A stretch of DNA of 64,000 nt from Brachycybe producta (Eukaryota > Arthropoda > Diplopoda > Playtdesmida > Andrognathidae). The notes beneath the pieces were generated by a model that saw only the letters and a program-made list of their open reading frames with translations, was not told the DNA's origin and did no database searches. Location of the stretch: the NCBI GenBank assembly GCA_036925085.1, contig JAUPFP010000171.1:1-64000 (forward strand), read 5' to 3'. The translations under genes were made by a program, and so were the position numbers. Positions 55,978 through 64,000 of this stretch are shown here, piece by piece (the first letter of the stretch is position 1; every line of letters begins with the position of its first letter).

Positions 55978-57399
55978 TTAGCAGTTTAAAGCCTCTTCTG
56001 TTAGATTTTCCTCATGAAAATAGTGTGTCACTCCATTGATATCGACCGGCACCATTCTCATACCATTCGGCAGGACGTGAGTTTCATAAACCTCAACAGT
56101 ATTTGAAAACTTCGTTGCCGTCGTTGCCAATGGTTCGTCGATCCTGCTTACAGTGGTCGATGTTACCGTTGGAACGTTCCTTTGTTCAGTCCTTGGTTTT
56201 CCGGGGTTTGGGCAAGCACGTGCAATGTGGCCCGCCTCCCCACATCGGTAACAGGTGAGCGGCCCTTGGTATTGATTTCGCCAAGGAGCCCTCTGCTTGT
56301 TTTGATGCTCATTTGTCTGTTTCGATTCCTGGTAAGCCTTTTCAGGCGGGTTCGACATCTTGTCTTGTCCGCTTGAAGTTCTAGGTTGACTCTGCTGTTT
56401 TGGTTGACTTCCTTGATTCGGCTGGCTTACGCCCGCTCTGGTTGTAGTCCCAGCCGACGTTTTGTAAACCAACTCTCTCTCATCCACCAGTTCCCCTTCA
56501 GTTTGAGTACTGAAGCGCACAAACTCATGGTAATGATCTTTTGGTGCTCCATACAAATGTTTTCTTAGTGCTGGTAGCAGACTCTTTCGGAGCGTAGCTA
56601 TCAGCAACGATTCATCGTCATGTGGATGAATTCTTCGATACATCTCGGCGTATTTTTCAGCATAGACTCTGAAAGTTTCATGGTCTTGCTGACGCCGTTC
56701 CACCAATTCTCGACTCATGCGGACCTTCTGGTCAGGCAGGAGGAATTCAGCAATGATTCCCTCCTTCATGGCCGTCCACGTAATCTCTTTTCCCTCATAA
56801 GCAGAGCGGAAGTGTGCGAGCCATTTGATTGCACGCTTCCTCAAGAGCCCTGCAAAGTGCCTGCATCTCTGCAGGGAGTTCCAGTCGTGCGCCGTAGCGA
56901 TGTCTTCAAATTCTTCTATGTAGAGGAGGATGTTGTCATCACCGTCGTACTTCGAAAATCCCTGCAGAGGATGTAACGAATTTCTCTCAGAGTATGGCGT
57001 AGGTCCCAGGTCCGGTGTCCATTTGGTAGTTTCATCCGGACCGAGCTTTCGCCCGGGTTCAATCGATTCCAATTCAGTGTTGATTGAGCCCGCTCTGCTC
57101 CGTTCGTCGCCCATAATCTGACGAACCAACTCATCCTGTTTCTCTTTAGACAGTTTCCCAATGATGTCGGCAATGGCGGCGTGTTCTGGCGTCTTGCTTC
57201 CATCGTTGGACTGTACCTCAGGCTTGACAGCAACAGGAGTCGGTGGAAGTACATTAGCTTCGTCCTTGGCCTCCTCCAGTTGAGTACGTTGCCTCTTCAC
57301 GATCTTCTTCAACGCGGCAGTCTTCTTCTTTCGACGTCTTTCCTCCCTCAGTCTCTCGAGATCCCTCAAGTCCTTGAGTAGTTTCTGTAGACTGGTCAT
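55978..57399 (-). CDS. Gag protein with CCHC zinc knuckle
   Basis: 473 residues. Lys/Arg/Glu-rich N-terminal helix (about 1-60). The central part, about 145-300, has the Ty3/gypsy gag pattern (LQGFSKYDGDDNILLYIEEF, RCRHFAGLLRKRAIKWLAHF, LPDQKVRMSRELVERRQ...ETFRVYAEKYAEMYRRI), which forms the capsid shell. Then comes a Gln/Pro/Ser-rich linker and one zinc knuckle, CYRCGEAGHIARAC, at about 383-396 for RNA binding. The start ATG lies about 100 bp inside the 5' LTR and primer site. Gag would assemble particles that package the element RNA. Confidence 0.93.
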   Translation of the reverse strand: MTSLQKLLKDLRDLERLREERRRKKKTAALKKIVKRQRTQLEEAKDEANVLPPTPVAVKPEVQSNDGSKTPEHAAIADIIGKLSKEKQDELVRQIMGDERSRAGSINTELESIEPGRKLGPDETTKWTPDLGPTPYSERNSLHPLQGFSKYDGDDNILLYIEEFEDIATAHDWNSLQRCRHFAGLLRKRAIKWLAHFRSAYEGKEITWTAMKEGIIAEFLLPDQKVRMSRELVERRQQDHETFRVYAEKYAEMYRRIHPHDDESLLIATLRKSLLPALRKHLYGAPKDHYHEFVRFSTQTEGELVDERELVYKTSAGTTTRAGVSQPNQGSQPKQQSQPRTSSGQDKMSNPPEKAYQESKQTNEHQNKQRAPWRNQYQGPLTCYRCGEAGHIARACPNPGKPRTEQRNVPTVTSTTVSRIDEPLATTATKFSNTVEVYETHVLPNGMRMVPVDINGVTHYFHEENLTEEALNC

Positions 57400-57480
57400 T
57401 TCTGACGTCGATGTTTTCTCTATGCCGCGTGCTTTTCAACACGATCTTTGTAGCTTATGGAGTAACAAGGTATTCAACTA

Positions 57481-57496
57481 CCCCGCACCTCCACCA
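57481..57496 (-). other. tRNA primer-binding site
   Basis: Four bases inside the 5' LTR, the + strand reads CCCCGCACCTCCACCA, the look of a tRNA 3' end with CCA. The minus strand (TGGTGGAGGTGCGGGG) would therefore pair with that tRNA to prime reverse transcription. I do not assign the tRNA. Confidence 0.7.
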
Positions 57497-57500
57497 AATT

Positions 57501-58398
57501 TGTAACGAACCACATTCAGGGGTCTAATAGAATTATCAAAAAGTATCGTAGCGCTCTTTCGGGCGATCGGAAAGTGGTTGGCTAGGCCACTAATTCTATT
57601 ATGGTCCGGGAGGAAGGGAACAAATTAGTCCCATACGTTTCCTCACAAGTTCCTCTTTCAAGAACCTTTACAGTTTTAAGGATCTTTTGTTGTCTGCTAC
57701 TCCCCGGGCTTTCGCCCGTAAAAAGCTGGTTGATCGTGCTGTCTTCAGAAGTCTCATCTAGTACTGGAGAGCCAGGTTTACACCTGGGTTGACAGTGCTA
57801 GATGACAAAATGTTGAAGTCCTTCGTTTTGTTTTTAAAAGATAAAAATAACTTCAACAACTTTTTAACTATAATTTCCAGTTTATTTACATCTCATCATC
57901 TCTAGGCAAATTTGGGCATAATGTCTGTGTCCAAAGAATGCTTTCAAGACTGCTTCTTCAAGTCTCCTTTACACAAAAATACATGGTTATTTATACCCAA
58001 AAAGAGGATACTGAGAACACTTTCTCAGTATTCTCTGATTGGGCAAAATCAAACTTAAAAACCAAACTGGCCAATCAACATGATTGACCAGTGGTCACTA
58101 AAATATAGACAAGTGATTCATCGTAATCAAAACAAAATTACAAAAGAAAGTTTTCACCCCAAAGACCCAATGCTGAGGCTTATCAAGTCGATCTCTTTGT
58201 ATTAAGGGGTGGGACTGGGAGGAAAAAGGGACCCAAGACCCAAGACAGGATATTGGCATCGTCATCAGCTGATGGAACTGGGTCAATCCTCTGTACGTGA
58301 GTACAGAGGGTTGACAAAGTTCCAGGCCACTCTAAAAATAAACAAACGATCCAAAAATAACTAAACGAGCCAGGATCGCTCCTGGGCGTATCGTTTCA
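57501..58398 (-). repeat. 5' LTR of the nested element
   Basis: 898 bp, same length as the other LTR. On the minus strand TATAAATA at 57988-57995 is a likely promoter, and AATAAA at 57881-57886 a likely poly(A) signal about 100 bp downstream, consistent with a U3-R-U5 order. Confidence 0.97.
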
Positions 58399-58751
58399 AT
58401 ATATATATTCATAGTATGAATTAAAGTTTCTTACCTTCTATATACAAAACAACAAAGTCGTGAAAACAAGTTTCTTTATCAACACAGTAGGTGGAAAGGT
58501 GGTAGAAAGAAGTTTTAAACTTCTTTCTCTGGGAAGCAAAAAAACTAGGTCAAAGTTTTTCTCTCTGTTATGATAAAACATTAAAAAATAATAGTGAAGC
58601 TATGTTTCTATAGCTTATAAACTGGTTGGTCTTGTGGTGCAGAAATGACTCAATGAAAGTCTATGGGAGATTGGAATGTGGAGCTCAAAATGTACCTCTA
58701 ATGGTAGTCTATGGAGAAAAGTGATGCAGTAATGTATTTCCCTATACTACT
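58399..58751 (-). repeat. Polinton right terminal inverted repeat
   Basis: Inverted copy of 35107-35455, ending CCCTATACTACT. The nested LTR element inserted at its inner, A/T-rich border. Only one copy of the internal unit is present, against about four at the left end. Confidence 0.93.
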
Positions 58752-58757
58752 CACGTT
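58752..58757. repeat. Polinton target site duplication, right (CACGTT)
   Basis: Same six bases as 35101-35106; the satellite continues directly after it. Confidence 0.9.
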
Positions 58758-61700
58758 TATGTTTGAATGTTTAAGATTTCACGTTTAAGGTTGAACGTTT
58801 ACGGTTGAACGTTTAAGGTTTCATGTTTAAGGTGGAACGTTTAAGGTTTCATGTTTAAGGTGGAACGTTTAAGGTTGAACGTTTAAGGATTAACGTTTAA
58901 GGTTGAACGTTTAAGGTTGAACGTTTAAGGTTGAACGTTTAAGGTTGAACTTTTAAGGTTGAACGTTTAAGGTTGAACGTTTAAGGTTGAACGTTTAAGG
59001 TTGAACGTTTAAGGTTGAATGTTTAAGGTTGAACGTTTAAGGTTGAACATTTAAGGTTTCACGTTTAAGGTTACACGTTTAAGGTTTCACATTTAAGGTT
59101 GAACGTTTAAGGTTTCACGTTTAAGGTTGAACGTTTACGGTTGAACGTTTAAGGTTTAACGTTTAAGGTTGAACGTTTAAGGTTTCATGTTTAAGGTGGG
59201 ACGTTTAAGGTTGAACATTTAAGGATTAACGTTTAAGGTTGAACGTTTAAGGTTGAACGTTTAAGGTTGAACGTTTAAGGTTGAACGTTTAAGGTTGAAC
59301 GTTTAAGGTTGAACGTTTAAGGTTTCACGTTTAAAGTTTCACGTTTAAGGTTTCACGCTTAAGGTTGAATGTTTAAAGTTGAACGTATAAGGTTTCACGT
59401 TTAAGCTTTCACATTTAAGGTTGAAAGTTTAAGGTTGAACGTTTAAGGTTGAACATTTAAGGTTGAACGTTTAAGGTTTCACGTTTAAGGTTACACGTTT
59501 AAGGTTTCACGTTTAAGGTTGAACGTTTAAGGTTTCACGTTTAAGGTTGAACGTTTACGGTTGAACGTTTAAGGTTTAACGTTTAAGGTTGAACGTTTAA
59601 GGATTAACGTTTAAGGTTGAACGTTTAAGGTTGAACGTTTAAGGTTGAACGTTTAAGGTTGAACGTTTAAGGTTGAATGTTTAAGGTTGAACGTTTAAGA
59701 TTGAACGATTAAGGTTGAACGTTTAAGGTTGAACGTTTAAGGTTGAACGTTTAAGGTTGAACGTTTAAGGTTGAACGTTTAAGGTTGAACGTTTAAGGTT
59801 GAACGTTTAAGGTTGAACGTTTAAGGTTGAACGTTTAAGGTTGAACGTTTAAGGTTGAACGTTTAAGGTTGAACGTTAAAGGTTGACTGTTTAAGGTTGA
59901 ACGTTTAAGGTTGAACGTTTAAGGTTGAACGTTTAAGGTTGAACGTTTAAGGTTGAACGTTTAAGGTTTCACGTTTAAAGTTTCACGTTTAAGGTTTCAC
60001 GTTTAAGGTGTCACGTTTAAGGTTGAACGTTTAAGGTTTAATGTTTAAGATGGAACGTTTAATGTTGAACGTTTAAGGATTAACATTTAAGGTTGAACGT
60101 TTAAGGTTGAACGTTTAAGATGGAACGTTTAAGGTTGAACGTTTAAGGTTGAACAATTAAGGTTGAACGTTTAAGGTTGAACGTTTAAGGTTGAACGTTT
60201 AAGGTTGAACGTTTAAGGTTGAACGTTTAAGGTTGAACGTTTAAGGTTGAACGTTTAAGGTTGAACGTTTAAGGTTGAACGTTTAAGGTTGAACGTTTAA
60301 GGTTGAACGTTTAAGGTTGAACGTTTAAGGTTGAACGTTTAAGGTTGAACGTTTAAGGTTGAACGTTTACGGTTGAACGTTTAAGGTTGAACATTTAAGG
60401 TTTTTTAGTTTAAGGTTGAACGTTTAAGGTTGAACGTTTAAGATTTCACATTTAAGTTTTCACGTTTAACGTTTCACATTTAAGGTTGAACGTTTAAGGT
60501 TTCACGTTTAAGGTTTCACGTTTAAGGTTTCACGTTTAAGGTTTCACGTTTAAGGTTTCACGTTTAAGGTTTCACGTTTAAGGTTTCACGTTTAAGGTTG
60601 AATGTTTAAGGTTTCACGTTTAAGGTTTCACGTTTAAGGTTTCACGTTTAAGGTTTCACGTTTAAGGTTTCACGTTTAAGGTTTCACGTTTAAGGTTTCA
60701 CGTTTAAGGTTTCACGTTTAAGGTTTCACGTTCAAGGTTGAATGTTTAAGGTTGAACGTTTAAGGTTGAACGTTTATGGTTGAACGTTTAAGGTTGAACA
60801 TTTAAGGTTGAACGTTTAAGGTTGAACGTTTAAGGTTGAACGTTTAAGGTTTCACGTTTAAGGTTTCACGTTTAAGTTTGAATGTTTAAGGTTGAATGTT
60901 TAAGGTTGAATGTTTAAAGGTGAATGTTTACAGTTGAACATTTAAGGTTGAACGTTTAAGGTTGAACGTTTAAGGTTTCATGTTTAAGGTGGGACGTTTA
61001 AGGTTGAACGTTTAAGGATTAACGTTTAAGGTTGAACATTTAAGGTTGAACGTTTAAGGTTGAACGTTTAAGGTTGAACGTTTAAGGTTGAACGTTTAAG
61101 GTTGAACGTTTAAGGTTGAACGTTTAAGGTTGAACATTTAAGGTTTCACGTTTAAGGTTGAACGTTTAAGGTTTCATGTTTAAGGTTGAACGTTTAAGAT
61201 TTCACATTTAAGGTTTTACGTTTAAGGTTTCACGTTTAAGGTTGAATGTTTAAGGTTTCACGTTTAAGGTTTCACGTTTAAGGTTTCACGTTTAAGGTTT
61301 CATGTTTAAGGTTGAATGTTTAAGGTTTCACGTTTAAGGTTGAATGTTTAAGGTTGAACGTTTAAGGTTGAACGTTTAAGGTTGAACATTTAAGGTTGAA
61401 CGTTGAAGGTTTCACGTTTAAGGTTTCACGTTTAAGGTTTCACGTTTAAGGTTTCACGTTTAAGGTTTCACGTTTAAGGTTTCACGTTTAAGGTTTCACG
61501 TTTAAGGTTGAACGTTTAAGGTTGAACGTATAAGGTTGAACGTTTAAGGTTGAACGTATAAGGTTGAAAGTATAAGGTTGATTGTTTAAGGTTGAACGTA
61601 TAAGGTTGAACGTTTAAGGTTGAATGTATAAGGTTGAACATTTAAGGTTGAACGTTTAAGGTTTCACGTTTAAGGTTTCATGTTTAAGGTTGAATGTTTA

Positions 61701-64000
61701 AGGTTTCACGTTTAAGGTTGAATGTTTAAGGTTGAACGTTTAAGGTTGAACGTTTAAGGTTGAACATTTAAGGTTGAACGTTTAAGGTTTCAAGTTTAAG
61801 GTTTCACGTTTAAGGTTTCACGTTTAAGGTTTCACGTTTAAGGTTTCACGTTTAAGGTTTCACGTTTAAGGTTTCACGTTTAAGGTTTCACGTTTAAGGT
61901 TTCACGTTTAAGGTTGAATGTTTAAGGTTGAACATTTAAGGTTTCACGTTTAAGGTTGAACGTTTATGGTTGAACGTTTAAGGTTGAACATTTAAGGTTG
62001 AACGTTTAAGGTTGAACGTTTATGGTTGAACGTTTAAGGTTTCACGTTTAAGGTTTCACATTTAAGGTTGAATGTTTAAGGTTGAAAGTTTAAAGTTGAA
62101 CATTTAAGGTTGAACGTTTAAGGTTGAACGTTTAAGGTTGATCATTTAAGGTTTCACGTTTAAGGTTGAACGTTTAAGGTTTCATGTTTAAGGTTGAACG
62201 TTTAAGATTTCACATTTAAGGTTTCACGTTTAAGGTTTCACGTTTAAGGTTGAATGTTTAAGGTTTCACGTTTAAGGTTTCACGTTTAAGGTTTCACGTT
62301 TAAGGTTTCACGTTTAAGGTTTCACGTTTAAGGTTTCACGTTTAAGGTTTCACGTTTAAGGTTGATTGTTTAAGATTTCACGTTTAAGGTTGAATGTTTA
62401 TGGTTGAACATTTAAGGTTGAACATTTAAGGTTGAACGTTTAAGGTTGAACGTTTAAGGTTGAACATTTAAGGTTTCACGTTTAAGGTTTCACGTTTAAG
62501 GTTGAATGTTTAAGGTTGAATGTTTACAGTTGAACATTTAAGGTTGACCGTTTAAGGTTGAACGTTTAAGGTTGAACATTTAAGGTTGAACGTTTAAGGT
62601 TTCACGTTTAAGGTTTCACGTTTAAGGTTTCACGTTTAAGGTTACACGTTTAAGGTTTCACGTTTAAGGTTGAATGTTTAAGGTTGAATGTTTACAGTTG
62701 AACATTTATGGTTGACCGTTTAAGGTTGAACGTTTAAGGTTGAACGTTTAAGGTTGAACGTTTAAGGTTGAACGTTTAAGGTTAAACGTTTAAGGTTGAA
62801 CGTTTAAAGTTTCACGTTTAAGGTTTCACGCTTAAGGTTGAATGTTTAAAGTTGAACGTATAAGGTTTCACGTTTAAGCTTTCACATTTAAGGTTGAACG
62901 TTTAAGGTTGAACGTTTAAGGTTGAACATTTAAGGTTGAACGTTTAAGGTTTCACGTTTAAGGTTTCACGTTTAAGGTTGAACGTTTAAGGTTTAACGTT
63001 TAAGGTTGAATGTTTAAGGTTGAACGTTTAAGGTTCAACATTTAAGGTTGAACGTTTAAGGTTGAACGTTTAAGGTTGAACGTTTAAGGTTGAACGTTTA
63101 AAGTTAAACATTTAAGGTTTCACGTTTAAGCTTTCACATTTAAGGTTAAACGTTTAAGGTTGAACGTTTAAGGTTGAACGTTTAAGGTTGAACATTTAAA
63201 GTTGAACGTTTAAGGTTTCACGTTTAAGGTTTCACGTTTAAGGTTTCACGTTTATGGTTTCATGTTTAAGGTTTCACGTTTACGGTTGAACGTTTAAGGT
63301 TTAATGTTTAAGGTTGAACGTTTAAGGTTGAACGTTTAAGGTTGAACGATTAAGGTTGAACGTTTAAGGTTGCACGTTTAAGGTTGAACGTTTAAGGTTG
63401 AACGTTTAAGGTTGAACGTTTAAGGTTGAACGTTTAAGGTTGAACGTTTAAGGTTGAACGTTTAAGGTTGAACGTTTAAGGTTGAACGTTTAAGGTTGAA
63501 CGTTTAAGGTTGAACGTTTAAGGTTGAACGTTTAAGGTTGAACATTTAAGGTTGAACGTTTAAAGTTTCACGTTTAAGGTTTCACGCTTAAGGTTGAATG
63601 TTTAAAGTTGAACGTATAAGGTTTCACGTTTAAGCTTTCACATTTAAGGTTGAACGTTTAAGGTTGAACGTTTAAGGTTGAACATTTAAGGTTGAACGTT
63701 TAAGGTTTCACATTTAAGGTTTCACGTTTAAGGTTACACGTTTAAGGTTTCACGTTTAAGGTTGAACGTTTAAGGTTTCACGTTTAAGGTTGAACGTTTA
63801 CGGTTGAACGTTTAAGGTTTAACGTTTAAGGTTGAATGTTTAAGGTTGAACGTTTAAGGTTCAACATTTAAGGTTGAACGTTTAAGGTTGAACGTTTAAG
63901 GTTGAACGTTTAAGGTTGAACGTTTAAAGTTAAACGTTTAAGGTTTCACGTTTAAGCTTTCACATTTAAGGTTGAACGTTTAAGGTTGAACGTTTAAGGT
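58752..64000 (+). repeat. 14-bp satellite array right of the Polinton
   Basis: Same monomers and same orientation as the array left of the Polinton, with the same marker monomers (GGTGTCACG near 60008, AAGATGGAACG near 60050 and 60118, TTTTTTAGTTT near 60400). No gene is seen. It runs to the end of the window. Confidence 0.97.

Larger units (their letters stand above)
51205..58398 (-). mobile_element. Non-autonomous Ty3/gypsy-like LTR retrotransposon nested in the Polinton
   Basis: A 7,194-bp element on the minus strand with 898-bp LTRs that begin TG and end CA, a tRNA-complementary primer site next to the 5' LTR and an eight-G polypurine tract next to the 3' LTR. It carries gag and one further long ORF but no recognisable protease, reverse transcriptase, RNase H or integrase, so it would depend on a helper. 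The flanks are ATAT on both sides (51201-51204 and 58399-58402); the alternating A/T makes the exact target duplication ambiguous. The LTRs differ at about four of 898 positions, so the insertion is very recent. As a non-autonomous copy it looks whole. Confidence 0.93.
35107..58751. mobile_element. Polinton/Maverick element (with a nested LTR element)
   Basis: A 23,645-bp element with inverted ends AGTAGTATAGGG...CCCTATACTACT and a 6-bp target duplication, both hallmarks of Polintons. It carries the full diagnostic set: protein-primed family B DNA polymerase, retroviral-type integrase with chromodomain, adenain-like protease, FtsK/HerA-type packaging ATPase, double-jelly-roll major capsid protein and penton-like minor capsid protein. 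Removing the nested LTR element leaves about 16.4 kb, a normal Polinton size. The outer part of the terminal repeats is nearly identical, so the insertion looks young. Most genes are open; the polymerase looks broken about once and the RING gene is not a single open frame. It is treated here as a fossil copy. Confidence 0.97.

Noticed and set aside
52856-57399. Reverse transcriptase or integrase in the nested LTR element
   Set aside because: I looked for YxDD, D-T/S-G protease, HHCC and DDE patterns in both long frames and found none, so it is called non-autonomous.

Overview
The window is invertebrate-like animal DNA (arthropod is my best guess, not proven): long simple satellite arrays with one Polinton (Maverick) element inside, which itself carries a nested LTR retrotransposon. 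I see no ordinary host gene, tRNA, rRNA or CRISPR array.

Region 1, 1-35106: a 14-bp satellite made mostly of two monomer types, GGTTGAACGTTTAA and GGTTTCACGTTTAA (as read right of 15704). Left of 15700 the array runs in the opposite orientation. The two sides are mirror images around a 4-bp centre at 15700-15703, variant monomer by variant monomer, out to the left edge of the window (position 1 pairs with about 31283). The left arm carries many stray single-base indels and a 36-bp foreign insert that the right arm lacks, so a fold-back assembly artefact must be excluded before this is called a real giant palindrome.

Region 2, 35107-58751: a Polinton with terminal inverted repeats starting AGTAGTATAGGG and a 6-bp target duplication (CACGTT), inserted in a satellite monomer. 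Without its nested insertion it is about 16.4 kb. A rightward unit holds a PC4-like ssDNA-binding protein, the protein-primed DNA polymerase (broken about once) and a dUTPase. A leftward unit holds the packaging ATPase, two small conserved proteins, a chromodomain integrase, a penton-like minor capsid protein, a basic core-like protein, the major capsid protein and an adenain-type protease. These are packed like a bacterial operon, with repeated four-base ATGA stop/start overlaps. The right part is an accessory zone: an exonuclease-like gene (-), an intergenic region with four contiguous perfect p53 half-sites, a RING-finger gene (+), a long hairpin, and a Bcl-2-like gene (-). Together these suggest a module that senses p53 and blocks cell death.

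Nested at 51205-58398 is a young, non-autonomous Ty3/gypsy-type LTR element on the minus strand. Its two 898-bp LTRs differ at about four sites. It has a gag gene and a large second ORF of unknown function with 15-residue tandem repeats, but no recognisable protease, reverse transcriptase or integrase.

Region 3, 58752-64000: the same satellite resumes in the orientation it has just left of the Polinton and runs off the window.
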